This document shows, in pieces, positions 37,451 through 49,160 of a DNA stretch of 64,000 nucleotides. Made by a program: the position numbers and the translations under genes. Position 1 is the stretch's first letter, and the number at the start of each line of letters is the position of its first letter. The stretch lies in assembly GCF_016801865.2 (NCBI RefSeq), contig NC_068938.1, positions 48,839,331 through 48,903,330 on the forward strand, given 5' to 3'. The notes below the pieces were generated by a model, which was not told where the DNA came from, searched no databases, and was given only the letters and a program-made list of their open reading frames with translations. Source of the DNA: Culex pipiens pallens (Eukaryota > Arthropoda > Insecta > Diptera > Culicidae).

Positions 37451-38030
37451 ATGACCCGACTCCGCAGCCCTGGTATGGACAGCTGCCAAATTTGTATGGA
37501 AAATTATATGGACAAACTAATGATGCAAAATGGCTTGTTTGGGCATACCGAAGGCACCAATAAAGTTTCAGCCGGATTGAAAAATACAAAAAAAAAATAG
37601 AATGACTGATATCTCAGAGAATTGCTCTAATGCAAACACAAAACAGTACCCATAAATCTCAGAAAACCTACCATCCTTGTGCGGAGTGAGAAACAATTGA
37701 CTTTCAATTTTGAAATAAACTTTGTTTCCGTGGACGTACGAACAAAACATGAAACTGCACTAGGAGTTGGTTGGACTCAAAGGATAGAGTTTGTCAGAAA
37801 TCGTTACTTTACATCGATGTAGAATTATCATGTTTCATTTTGCACAAATCCACTGAGTTAGCCAGTTTAACAATTTTGGATCTTTAGGCAAAGAACAGCA
37901 ATATTTAGCAAATAAATGGTCAAAACAAATTTACAGATCTGCAAAGAAATTGCAAACAAATAAAATGAAATCATGACTAGCATTTCTAATGGGCCAAACA
38001 TTCAATATCATTCCCTTCAATTTAACATTC

Positions 38031-38452
38031 CAACGCCCAAGGCTCCAAAAAAGTTGGAACGGTAACTTCAACTCAATGGTTCTCCGGCATAACTCAACCA
38101 ATCAAAATGATTCTTCTTTCCAGTGATTTGTTAGATGATTCTAGAACTTTGCAGAAATTATCGATTAAATCTGTAATTTTTGCGATCAAAAACATCGTTC
38201 CAACTTTTTTTTCGCGTGTGGAAAAAAATTCGCCAAAAAATCCGCGGAGGCATTCGTTTTGAAAAAAGGTGGAACGATGTTTTCGGTCGCAGAAATTACA
38301 GATTTCTTCAAATCAAGTTCTGCAAAATTTCAGGATCATCTAGACATCCTAACAAATCACTGGAAAGAAGAATCATCTTGATTGGTTGAGTTATGCCCGA
38401 GAACCAGCGAGTTGAAGTTACCGTTCCACCTTTTTTGGGAGGCTTGGGCGTC
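38031..38452. mobile_element. Foldback element with about 190-bp arms
   Basis: AACGCCCAAGGCTCCAAAAA at the left is mirrored by TTTTTTGGGAGGCTTGGGCG at the right. The mirror continues inward through 'gttccaac', 'attacagatt', 'gaagaatcat' and 'gattggttgagttatgcc'. The centre is near 38240. A further TTGGGCGTTCCA at 38473-38484 may mark a duplicated end. Confidence 0.8.
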
Positions 38453-38935
38453 CGTGTAAGTTGGACATGCGTTGGGCGTTCCAGTGTAAACTGTTTGTTT
38501 GACTTAGACCGTCAATTGTCAATAAAATCAACATAAATTTGTGATTTAGTAAAATTTAGTGAAAGGTTACAAATTTGCTGAAAATGCATATATGCGCTGT
38601 TAAAATTAATTTATGGAATATTAAAATAGTTTTCTTGCGTAAAATCATGATTCGAATTTCCAGACGCTTTGAAACCCGAAAACCTTATCTTGTTTTATCT
38701 TTTATTTGGATATATGTTCGCAATATGAATGTCAAAACTGTGATATTTAATTAATTTTAACATCAATTTTCACTTAAAATTTGTTTGAACGCAGTATTTA
38801 ATGCCACAACAATTAAATAAAATAATATTATAAGCTTACCAAAAATGTGAAACATTTCAATGAAATATTTCATAGGCGTTCGAAGCAAATGTGTCCGAAT
38901 TTCAAATCAGCTTCTATCAGTTTCCGGGATTCGAA
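38453..38935. other. AT-rich spacer, nothing recognised
   Basis: No repeat, motif or convincing frame. Confidence 0.4.
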
Positions 38936-38939
38936 GTAA

Positions 38940-39265
38940 AGTAACCTAAAAATGGCCTTAACTTGAAAACGGCACTTTATCAAAATTTCACTACTGTATT
39001 TTTTGATTGCAAATTTGATTTTACATCGAAAAATGAAGTTGAAAAATGTTTGCGACCAATATTTCAAAATCAGTATTGATTAAAAAAATTCATAAGATTT
39101 TTTGCACAACCTGGAAATTTCTGAAAAGTTGGCATTCCTTCAAAGCATATCAAAAAATGAAAAAAAAAATTAAAATAGTGTTTTTTTTTGCAAATCAAGT
39201 TTAAGTGGCAAAAAAATAAATAAATAATCACCAAAAACTTTCTACCGTGTATCATTTTTTTTCAG
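38940..39265. repeat. Family B fragment, B4
   Basis: It matches the inner right arm of family B from 'acctaaaaatggccttaacttg' through 'catcgaaaaatgaagttg', 'gcatatcaaaaaatg' and 'accgtgtatcattttttttcag', then stops abruptly in host sequence. Confidence 0.75.
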
Positions 39266-40428
39266 AGATATGCCCAATTTCGTTAAATAAATAGTGACTA
39301 TCTCTAAAATTTCTGGATTTAATTACCTTTCACATGATGAGCAACCAAGAAAGTCCGTAGTCATAAGATCCTTTGCTCATTATACCAACGATAGAATTCC
39401 ATAGTTCCAATGATCTTCTATAAAAGAAAATAATATCCCCCACACGATCACACTCAATCCACACCCCCTCTCTCAATCTTTTTCTCGTTAGTGCTGCTGG
39501 AAATGCAATCATTTCCTCATTACCGCATCATCATCTTGACGCTGATGTGGTGGCTTTTCTTTTCGCCTTTTCGTCGCGAGACTTCATTCACCACTGCCAA
39601 GACTGCGAGGCTGAGCCTCGGCAAAGTAATTGCATTCCACTTCACAAATTTGAAATAAATTCCCCCTTGGAAAGCTCGCTCCCACCGCATTGATTTTAGG
39701 GGAAACCTCAACTATAAAGCCGGCTCATCAGATTGCCGCTTTTTTTTTCTAAATTTTGGGGGTAGGAAATTCTCTGCTAACCTTTTTCTGTTGGCGAATC
39801 TCTAGAATGAAGTTTGCGTTCAGTTTCATGAATATGAAATCCATTTTCCATAATCATTTACATTCACGGTGACGATGTGTGTGTGTGTCTGTGTGCACCG
39901 TGTTCGCTAGTGGATGTCACAGAGTTTTTTTTTGTACTTCAATTTCATTAAAACCACGTGAAAGTTGATGGAATTTTCGCTGTTCGTGAACTTTTGCCAG
40001 CGAACGGGACTGGCGCACACGATAAAGCTTAAATTGGCCCTAATGGATCACCCATCAACTTTTAATAAGCTTTCACGGGGTCACCGTTTGTGAAAGGTTG
40101 TTGGGTGTCACATTTTACCGTGATTGATTTTCATTGAATTTGAACAAGGGATAAAAGCTGCGTTTTAATTGCGAAACAATGCAAACGATTAATGAAGTTT
40201 AATACTTGATATAACAACTGAAAAAATGCAAAATTTAACAACAATGGAGTGTTTTTAACTCTTGATTTGAAAAATTTAAATTTTGAGCATATTAAAACAT
40301 TTTAAAGTTCTTCCAAAATCTCATCCAATCCATTCTAGAAGCCATCTCACTACATAATCATCATCATCATCGTTACCATCACCACGTGGTTTGGATTACA
40401 GGATAAAAAAACCATCCTACCTTCCCCA

Positions 40429-40628
40429 CACAGAAAAAAAAAATCATGGTAATATTACATCTGGGAAGGGGTACATCTTTTATGTCAGAAAAGAGGTGTA
40501 ATTTTACCACTTTTATGGTGTAATGTCACTTTTTCAGTCTAAATTGAGGTAAAATTACATCATAAAAGAGGTAATATTCAACCTTTCAAAATTACAGCTT
40601 CCAAATTTACATTAATTTTTTTTCTGTG
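40429..40628. mobile_element. MITE of the CACAGAAAA type
   Basis: CACAGAAAAAAAAAATC at the left faces ATTTTTTTTCTGTG at the right, 200 bp overall. The body is rich in 'ggtaatatt', 'gtaattttac' and 'ttacatca' motifs in both orientations. It shares its ends with 1518-3333 and 53493-53665. Confidence 0.75.
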
Positions 40629-40839
40629 CAGAATAGAGAAAAAAACGCTCACAAAATTCCTCACAGGCAATCTTTTCGCAGCAAACACAACCTTCCGCAC
40701 AAAGCACACTTTGCCCTTGCCGACGATGATCCTTGAGCAAGGCTTGCCTTTACAGCGTGGCGGCCCGACGACAGCTGTCAAAAGCTAACCAACAACGCAA
40801 CGTGTACCACGGCAGTTGTAACCAGATCAGCTAGAGATG

Positions 40840-41380
40840 CCGAAAGAGTCCGGGTTTGATTACTTTTATCCGTCCCGAGATGCTTCACCTGTGGGGGAAA
40901 ACCCCGAGGAAAAGAGTTCGGTCTGAAAAAAAAAACTGTTGGAAAAAAGAACAAAACTTATTATTTCTGTAAAAAAATTTAAAAATGTTTTCAGCTAAGT
41001 TTTTTTTTGTTTTAAATTATTTTACTTCGAAATTTGATGAGTTGGAATAACTAATCGATTTCCACCTTGTTTTAAACAAATTGTGTTCTTATTGAAGTTT
41101 TGTATTAAAACAACACACCTCCAAAGCGCTATTGATGCTGCGGCTGGGTCTACCCGAGGGGAACCCCGAGAAAAAGAGTTTGGTTTTAAAAAAAACACAA
41201 TTTGTTAGAAAAAGAATAACACTTGTTATGTTTGTAAATTTCATCGCTTTGTTTTTTTTTTAGATGAAGTAAAAGATTTCAATTTTTTTCCAACAAATTA
41301 TGTTCTTACTGAATCAATTCTCTTTCAACACCTCCAAAGCACTATTGATGCGGCGGCTGGGCCCACCTTAAGTAAAGGTG
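40840..41380. repeat. Diverged direct duplication, roughly 225-bp spacing
   Basis: 'cctccaaagcgctattgatgc', 'gcggctgggtc' and 'accccgagaaaaagagtt' occur near 41120-41180. The first two recur near 41330-41370 and the last has an earlier relative near 40895-40925. The 'gttggaaaaaagaac' and 'gttagaaaaagaataac' segments also correspond. It looks like an old tandem duplication. Confidence 0.6.
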
Positions 41381-42039
41381 AGTTCTCAAATTCCCAGCCG
41401 TTCCAGCACGGCAATTCTACAAACACATGTGTGTGCGCTCGCGTGCCTGTGTGCGTGTGTCTCAAAAGAGGGTTAACGTTTGATTGCCTCGTCACGATTA
41501 CCGGCGAGTGATTCGTAATGCCCTTGTCTTCTACTCGTTTTTTTTTTCTTCTTCGTCTTCTCGAAACCGCCAGACGGTACTGATCTGCTAGCATATTTCC
41601 CAGTTGTGTTATGTTTCTTCCGGTATGGTGATGTATGAAGGGGGGAAGGGGGTTCAGGGACTTTCCAAGGTACTTTGGGGTTTTGTTTCATCATCATACA
41701 GACACTGCGATAACCTCACAAATCACGTGTTGTCATCTCGAGTAGATGTTTCTTTGAGATGGGGGTAAAAGCTGTCATTGTTACAGAAATTGTGGAGTTT
41801 TCTAAGGATCGATGGATTTAGCAATATGATATTTATCTGTAATTGTTAAAAAGAACACGTAGGCTTATAGGAATAATGTTTTGAACTCTACAGTATCACT
41901 CAGTTGAAACACCTGCTTAAAAAAAACAATTTTTCATTTCAAATGGTGCAAAAAGAAAATGCTACGAACTAGGACTTATGCCTACTTTAAGCTTAAATAG
42001 CCTCTAGCCTTCTCTCAAACAATGTAAGAATTTACCCTA

Positions 42040-42957
42040 CTGCCCAACTGTAGGAACGTTAGCCCTACTTGCCAAAAATAGGGAGATTTACCTTACTGTT
42101 CTAGAGACATTTACTTTACGAACCGATAATAGGCACATTTAATTAACTGTCAGATAGTAGGTAGTTCTACCATACTTCCCAACACAAGGGACTCCAATCT
42201 ACTTTTAACAGTAAGAACCTTTACCCTAAATTCTCAAATTAGGTTCATTTACCCTTATTTAAAACAAGAGGGATAATTACCCTACTGTTTAACGATACGG
42301 ACATTTACCTAAATATTCACCTAAAGGGACATTTATTCTATAGTCCAACAGTAGGTATTTCAACCCTCCTTCAAAACAATAGGGACATCTGTTCTATTGC
42401 CCACCATTTGGTGCATTTACCCTGTATTCCAACAATAGGTACATTAACCCTACTGCTAAACTTTGCAAACAATAGGGGAATTTACGTTACTGTGCAACAT
42501 TACAGTCATTTACCCTTATTTCCAACAGTAGGGATGTTTACCCTACTATTCAGCAAAAGAGAGACAATTTTCCGATTATAGATACTTCAACATCACTTCC
42601 CAACGATAGGGACTTTGTTCTACTGTCCTATAATAGGAACATTTACCTTTAATTCCAACTGTAGGTTCACTTACCCTACTGTTAAAAAGCATGTACATTT
42701 ACCCTACAGTGAAAAATAAAGGAAATTTACCCTACTATTCAACAAAATGGACATTATATCTACTGTCCAATATTGGATACTTTTACTCTACTTCTCAACA
42801 AAAAAGACCTTTATTCTACTGTACTAAAATAGGAATATTTACCCTACTGTTTTACAATACGGACATTTGTCCTACTTTACAAAAAAGGGTAAATTTTGTT
42901 CAACATTAACCTTGTTTCTTACAGTAGGGTCATTTACCTTACTATTCAACAAAAGAG
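42040..42957. repeat. Degenerate minisatellite, TTTACCCTACTGTCCAACA type
   Basis: Variants of 'acatttaccctactgt' plus 'ccaacaatagg' recur dozens of times at roughly 25-35 bp spacing, with many point differences and small indels. The series continues at 43988-44095 after an interruption. Confidence 0.85.
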
Positions 42958-42963
42958 ACATTA

Positions 42964-43620
42964 AATATGAGCAATTCTCTACGACATCGGACTTTTTTCT
43001 TAAATTTTAATTTTTGTATTTTTTAATCCGACTGAAACTTTTTTGGTGCCTTTGGTATTCCCAAAGAAGCCATTTTGAGTTTGTCCATATAATTTTCCAT
43101 ACAAATTTGGCAGCTGGCCATACAAAAATGATGTATGAAAATTCTAAAATCTGTATCTCTTGAAGGAATTTTTTGATCGATTTGGTGTCTTCGGCAAAGT
43201 TGTAGGTATGGATATGGACTACACTGAAAAAAAATGATGCACGGTAAAACAAATTTTGGTGATTTTTTATTTAACTTTTTGTCACTAAAACTTGATTCAC
43301 AAAAAACACTATTTTTATTTTTTTTATTTTTTGATATGTTTTAGAGGACATCACAAGCCAACTTTTCAGAAATTTTCAGGTTGTGCAAAAAATTTTTGAG
43401 TGAGTTATGAATTTTTGAATCAATACTGATTTTTTCAAAAAATCGAAAAATTGGTAGCAAAAATTTTTTAACTTCATTTTTTGAAGTAAAATCAAATTTG
43501 CAATCTAAAAGTACTGTAGTATAATTTTGTTTAAGTGCACCGTTTTTAAGTTAAGGCCATTTTTAGGTTTTTTTTTTGAAAATAGTCGCAGTTTTTCATT
43601 TTTTTAAATTAGTGCACATG
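42964..43620 (-). repeat. Family B fragment, B5
   Basis: It starts with the family end 'gagcaattctctac' and follows the left arm through 'atccgactgaaac', 'gcagctggccat' and 'ttttgtcactaaaacttg' to 'tttttaaattagtgcacatg'. It then stops where the LINE tail begins. Confidence 0.8.
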
Positions 43621-43987
43621 TTAGTATAACTCGCCTTCGCACAAAGCCGTCGTTTCTGGTTGCACCGGAAGCAAAGCAAGATCGCCCCAGCAGCTGGACA
43701 CCGAGTTGCGGCTGAAGACAAAACGCAAAGGCCAGCAGAGCCAACCAAGACCCCTACACAATCCCCCTTCCCTTCCCACGCCTTGTCCTTAACATCAATC
43801 CCTTCCCTACTAACCCCGAGTAGGCCGCGGGTAATCGGCTCCCTTCCCACTAACATTTACACACAAGATCCTCTGTAATTATTAAGTCAAATGTAATTAC
43901 AAAAGCCGACTCGGTCCTAACCAGGTCCCAGTACCGAAAAGGACCTAATAAAAATAATTTTATGAAAAAAAAAAAAAAAAAAAAAAA
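43621..43987 (+). mobile_element. 5'-truncated LINE 3' end with poly(A)
   Basis: A GC-rich segment ends in AATAAA (43947-43952) and a run of 23 A residues (43965-43987). A reading frame runs into a stop in the first part and may be the remnant of the C-terminus, followed by a 3' UTR. A poly(A) tail with a signal and an abrupt 5' edge is the standard structure of a truncated non-LTR retrotransposon. I do not name the family. Confidence 0.75.
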
Positions 43988-44100
43988 CATTAGGGAAATT
44001 TACTTTTCCGTCCAAGTGTCCAACATAGGGAATATTTACCCTAATGTCCAATACTAGGGACATTTTCTCTACGGTCCCAATTACTCCAATAGCTCTGTTT
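43988..44100. repeat. Minisatellite, continuation
   Basis: 'cattagggaaatttac', 'caacatagggaatatttaccctaatgtcc' and 'aatactagggacatttt' resume the unit seen at 42040-42957. Confidence 0.8.
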
Positions 44101-45230
44101 ACTCTGGAATCTAGCAGAAGGTCGTTGCAAATAATTGGTTTTTCTACACACTTCCACACATTGCCATTACAATTCCGTGTTTACTATAAAGTGTAATGTT
44201 AAATTAATTTGGATAGTTCATTTTATAACATTCCTTCAATATCAACCTCCATAACACTCAGCAAAATTGCTGCATTTTTCTGCTGATCCCACTACTCAAG
44301 GTTATATATCGATCCAATTTTCGGCGTAACCAAACCGAAACCAATCGTGCTCTTCGCCCACCCCGCTCGCCTTTCTTATTTTCCGAAACGCCTAATCTCA
44401 TCAATTTGCCTATCCAATTGGCTTCCGAAAAATCACGCCGCTGCCGCCAATCCCTCGAAGGCACTCTTCAATCATTTTAAATTACGCCTCTTGAAGAGAA
44501 AAAAGTCCTTCTTTTATTTTTTTTTTTTTGTGCTGACATTTTGGCTTTTTCTTGTTGAAAATCTTGCCTTCAAGAAGAGATTTCTCAGACACAATTGGGG
44601 AGATTACGTGGGAGGGTAATTCCGTCGAATTATGTGGACGGATCAATCTTGTCTAGCGGCGGTACTTTGACGCTTTTGGGGAATCGGGAATGTTGCTCTT
44701 TTGGTTGGTAATACGGATTTTGCCTAAATTTAATGTTTAGATTAGAATTTAGAAAAACGGTCAGCCTCAAATTTAGAGCAAAAATAATCTTAACTCAATA
44801 TGAAGCAAATGGAATCTCCATTGATTCTCAATTCATTTCCCCATCCTCTGTGCTAGAGCATCCCTCCGGCAGCAAAGAAGAAAGAGTTAAGTGCACTGTG
44901 ACAAAGACAATTTTCCCGGTGCAGTTTCCACTCGTCTGGCCAAAGTGGTCCCAGCACGGAGACTTGGCCCAATTCCCACCCGCAATTATCAAATCGATAG
45001 CGGTGTGCTCTCTTATACTAACTGACATTTTGGTAGTTGCGAGAAAATCGATTTTTAAACTTTGAATTACTGTTTCTGGAAAACTATTCGACAAACAATT
45101 GTTCTAACAATTTTAAAGTATGCACCTGACATTACTTAAAGACATTGTGAAATATAAAAACTTTTGAAATGCTAGAAAAATTTTGGCAGAGAAAATACGA
45201 AAAAAAATCATGCTTGCAATTGGCACAAGT
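44101..45230. other. Ordinary, apparently low-copy block
   Basis: Moderately GC-rich at 44260-44470 and 44820-45000, with no repeats. Short frames on both strands overlap and show no domain. Confidence 0.35.
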
Positions 45231-45794
45231 GTGTTTTGGGAGGTAATTTGTATGAGTTAGCACAAACGTGCACAGGGCTTTGGTACAAAAGCGTGCAAAG
45301 TAATTTTATTGTTAAAATAGTTCAAATTAGTTGTTTCAATGTTATTTTTTCACGAGTTGGTTAATTTAAGCGTAAGAAAAACATTTTATATCAAAACTTT
45401 TTTCAAACACTTATTTTAGTTTGAATTTGGTAGGAAAATTAACCTTTTGAAAAAATTAGCATTTAAATCAAAATTTTTGTATGAAAAAATTAGTGAAATT
45501 ATATTTTTTATGAATATAATTGTAAAACCATCCATAATACATCAACTATGACGAATACTAGGTTGATGTATTCCTAAAAACATAAGAAAATGATGTTGTA
45601 AAAACTTTTAGCTAGTTTATTTTATTTCAATTATATCATACGACCATTCAAAAACGAATGGTATCCAAGGCACAAACCGTTATTTAGATTTATGGTGAAT
45701 TGCAGTTGGAACAAGTGTGTCTCATGCAATGGAATCGATGAATGTATTGAATAGAACAAATGTGCCCTAAATAAATTAAATACGTAATATTTTT

Positions 45795-46470
45795 AAGTAT
45801 GGACGACCCATACAGTTGTGCCAAGTGTGCACATCAACTATGGGAGATGTTGTTACGTAGTTTTTTGCATGGACGACCCCTGCAGTTGAGCTAGGAGTGC
45901 ACAACGACTTGAAGAATGTTAAAATTTGACTTTTAGGTTGGGCTAAGTGGGTAATGGGTTGGGGAAAAATGTTGTTACGTCGTTTTTTTTTGCATGGACG
46001 ACCCCTGCAGTTGAGCTAGGAGTGCACAACGACTTGAAGAATGTTAAAATTGGACTTTTGGGTTGGGCTAAGTGGGTAATGGGTTGGGGAAAAATGTTGT
46101 TACGTCGTTTTTTGCATGGACGACCCCTGCAGTTGAGCTAGGAGTGCACAACGACTTGAAGAATGTTAAAATTTGACTTTTAGGTTGGGCTAAGTGGGTA
46201 ATGGGTTGGGGAAAAATGTTGTTACGTCGTTTTTTTTGCATGGACGACCCCTGCAGTTGAGCTAGGAGTGCACAACGACTTGAAGAATGTTAAAATTTGA
46301 CTTTTAGGTTGGGCTAAGTGGGTAATAGGTTGGGGAAAATTATTGTTACGTCGTTTTTTTTTTGCATGGACAACCCCTTCTGTTGAACTAAGAGTGCACA
46401 ACGACTTGAAGAATATTAAATTGGATTTTGGGTTGGGCTCAGTGGGTCGTGAGTTTTTTTTTAATCTTTT
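45795..46470 (+). repeat. 124-bp tandem array, forward
   Basis: GGACGACCCCTGCAGTTGAG recurs at about 45871, 45996, 46118, 46242 and (variant) 46368, with steps of 122-126 bp. Each unit also holds 'gtgcacaacgacttgaagaatgtt', 'gggttgggctaagtgggtaa' and 'atgttgttacgtcg'. The first unit is degenerate. Confidence 0.95.
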
Positions 46471-46639
46471 TAAGTACTTTGTATGGGATTTTGTATGAGC
46501 TTTATTGTGCAGGAAACATGTAAGCAAAGTTTCGGCTACGTAACAACATTTTACAAGTGGGTTCCAACCCAAAAGACCAAATTGAAAACATTCTTTAAGT
46601 CGTTGTCCACTCTCAGCTTAACTGCAGGGTTCGATTATG

Positions 46640-46790
46640 CAAAAAAAATACTACGTACCGTTAGTGGGGGTGACACTGGGTCTGGGGGGTGAGATTGAGT
46701 CAAAGTATTTTTTTTACGGATTTTACCATTTCTCAGGTGCGTCTCTATGACTCTAAATTCTGTTAAAATGGTATAATATGGTATAGTAGC
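46640..46790. repeat. 'ggggtgac' motif block between the two arrays
   Basis: TACCGTTAGTGGGGGTGACA resembles the end of the TA elements at 593 and 25093, followed by 'ggtgagattgagtcaaag'. No matching right end is seen. It may be a solo fragment that sits close to the turning point of the inverted arrays. Confidence 0.35.
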
Positions 46791-48140
46791 CCAACTCAAA
46801 AGTCCAATTTGAAACATTATTCATGTCGTTGTGCACGCTTAGCTCAACTGTAGGGGTCGTCCATGCAAAAAAAACGACGTAACAACAATTTTCCCCAACT
46901 CATTGTCCGCTTAGCCCAACCCAAAAGTCCAATTTGAAACATTCTTCATGTCGTTGTGCACTCCTAGCTCACCTACAGGGGTCGTCCATGCGAAAAAACG
47001 ACGTAACAACAATCAACCCAACCCATTACCCACTTAGCCCAAACCAAAAGTCCAGTTTGAAACATTCTTCAAGTCGTTGTGCACTCTTAGCACAACTGTA
47101 GGGGTGGTCCATGAAAAAAAAACGACGTAACAACATTATCCCCAACCCATTTCCCACTTAGCCTAACCCAAAAGTCCAATTTGAAACATTCTTCAAATCG
47201 TTGTGCACTCTTAGCACAACTGTAGGGGTCGTCCATGAAAAAAAAACGACGTAACAACATTTTTCCCCAACCCATTTCCCAATTAGCCCAACCCAAAAGT
47301 CCAGTTTGAAACATTCTTCAAGTCGTTGTGCACTCCTAACACAACTGAAGGGGTCGTCCATGCAAAAAAACGACGTAACAACATTTTTCCCCAACCCATT
47401 TACCACTTAGCCCAACCCAAAAGTCCAGTTTGAAACATTCTTCAAGTCGTTGTGCACTCCTAGCACAACTGAAGGGGTCGTCCATGAAAAAAAAACGACG
47501 TAACAACATTTTTCCCCAACCCATTTCCCACTTAGCCTAACCCAAAAGTCCAATTTGAAACATTCTTCAAGTCGTTGTGCACTCTTAGCACAACTGAAGG
47601 GGTCGTCCAGGTAAAAAAAACGACGTAACAATAATTTTCCCCAACCCAATGCCCACTTAGCCCAACCAAAAGTCCAGTTTGAAATATTCTTCAAGTCGTT
47701 GTGCACTCTTAGCACAACTGAAGGGGTCGTCCATGAAAAAAAACGACGTAACATTATTTTTCCCCAACCCATTACTCACTTAGCCCAACCTAAAAGTCAA
47801 ATTAAAACATGTAGGGGTCGTCCAGGTAAAAAAAACGACGTAACAACATTTTTCCCCAACCCATTACCCACTTAGCCTAACCCAAAAGTCTAATTTGAAA
47901 CATTTTTCAAATCGTTGTGCACTCCTAGCTCACGTACAGGGGTCGTCCATGCAAAAAAAACGACGTAACAATAATTTTCCCCAACCCATTGCCCACTTAG
48001 CCCAACCCAAAAGGCCAATTTGAAACATTCTTCAAGTCGTTGTGCACTCTTAGTACAACTGCAGGGGTCATCCATGCAAAGAAAACTACGTAACAACATT
48101 TTAAACTAACCTACAGAACCTAAATACACTAATCCTAATC
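46790..48140 (-). repeat. 124-bp tandem array, reverse
   Basis: The unit of 45795-46470 recurs in inverse: GGGGTCGTCCATG appears about eleven times from about 46854 to 48066, mostly every 122-128 bp, with one shortened unit near 47790. Open frames across it repeat a 41-residue phrase because the unit is not far from a multiple of three. That is not evidence of a gene. Confidence 0.95.
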
Positions 48141-48260
48141 AATGGGTCGTCCAAACAAAAAAAACTACTCCACTAAACCATTTTAACACACTACACCTAA
48201 CTGATAATTCCTTCTCGCTTCCAAATGTGCACACTTGTGCTATTTGCCTTCCAAAATAGT

Positions 48261-48780
48261 GCTCCATAATATTGCTCAAACTAGTAAGGACACCTGGCAA
48301 TTTACCATAATATTATAGTGTAATCGTATTTTTATGGATTTGCGTGTTTTCAAAAGGTCAAGCCATGATGGAAAATAAGAGAGCACATCCATGATGCGTT
48401 CGAAAATGTCAGTTAGTACAAATGGTTGCAGGGCGATATCTCCGCGTAGGAAACGAATTTTTCAGATCTGTTAGAAGCGTTTTGTAGGGAATTTAATTAG
48501 CTAAAAGATGGCATCATTAACTCATTTTGGCCCAATTTTCAGTTAGTTCTTTGAAAATTTAAATTCTTTTAATCTGAGCAAGCACTTGAACAAAATACAT
48601 TTGTGGAAATTTCAATTCACTTCATTCGTTTTTTAGAACATTTTCTTCATAAATTTCTGTGAGTTTTCGCATGCTCATAAGCATTGTAGACTTTTGAAGA
48701 ATAAAAGAGTTTTGACTTTTTTGTTTTAATTTTTCTTTTACTTAAAACAGCAAAATCAAACTGTGGGTATTTGCATTTGT
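48261..48780. other. Nothing recognised
   Basis: AT-rich, with no repeat, frame or motif that I can support. Confidence 0.4.
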
Positions 48781-48789
48781 AATATAAAG

Positions 48790-49160
48790 GTTTCCCAAAA
48801 AACAACTTTTTGAGTATTGTTTAGAAAATATGTAAATAAGTGATTTTTTTCAGTATTTCACAAAACATATTATACTATCGAAACGCATTCAAAAATCCCG
48901 ATCATTTGATACCCACACTGTGAAAAAAATTGAAATTTTTAGTATTTTTCAGAAAATACGAAGTTTTGTAAAAAAAAATATCTATTTTCAAAAATATTTG
49001 TTAACTCTGTCGAATGTTTGAGAAAATCCTGATAATTTGATACCCATTTTGTTAAGTTTTTTTTAATATATTTTCCGAAAATACGTAGTTTTGAAAAAAA
49101 ATCGTTTTAACTTTCGAAATGTATGTAAAAATCACGATCATTTGATAATCAGCTTATGCA
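48790..49160. repeat. Diverged relatives of the 125-bp repeat
   Basis: 'gatcatttgatacccacactgtgaaaaaa', 'ttcagaaaatacgaagttttg' and 'gaatgtttgagaaaatcctgataatttgataccc' match the phrases of 24100-28230. Confidence 0.55.

Larger units (their letters stand above)
35816..37472. mobile_element. Non-autonomous hAT with GAGTCG arrays at both ends
   Basis: The ends are CAGAGCTGTGGAGTCGG and the inverse of CAGGGCTGCGGAGTCGG, flanked by exact 8-bp duplications GTATGGAC (35808-35815 and 37473-37480). The family B arm is continuous across the excised site. An 8-bp duplication and C-A-G-A-G ends fit the hAT superfamily. The interior, about 36030-37255, is AT-rich and has no transposase. Reading the arrays as protein gives an artefactual Arg-Ser run. 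Confidence 0.9.
34050..37630. mobile_element. Family B palindrome, copy B3, nearly complete, interrupted
   Basis: GAGCAGTTCTCT at the left and the inverse, AGAGAATTGCTCTA, at the right. The centre lies near 35015, where 'aacatttcaaatgggcgtaatattgaatg' runs into its inverse. After removing the hAT at 35816-37472 and one target copy, the arms are each roughly 950-965 bp. A transcript through it would fold into a very long hairpin. No transposase frame is present, and the mobilising enzyme is unknown. Confidence 0.85.
39266..42030. other. Ordinary block with one MITE and a diverged duplication
   Basis: Relatively GC-rich, unique-looking sequence. It includes the MITE at 40429-40628, a short GT-rich stretch near 39880, and diverged direct repeats at 40840-41380. 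No gene is called. Confidence 0.35.

Noticed and set aside
47087..48099. Series of similar frames suggesting a multi-copy protein family
   Set aside because: They track the 124-bp tandem repeat and break wherever the unit length shifts.
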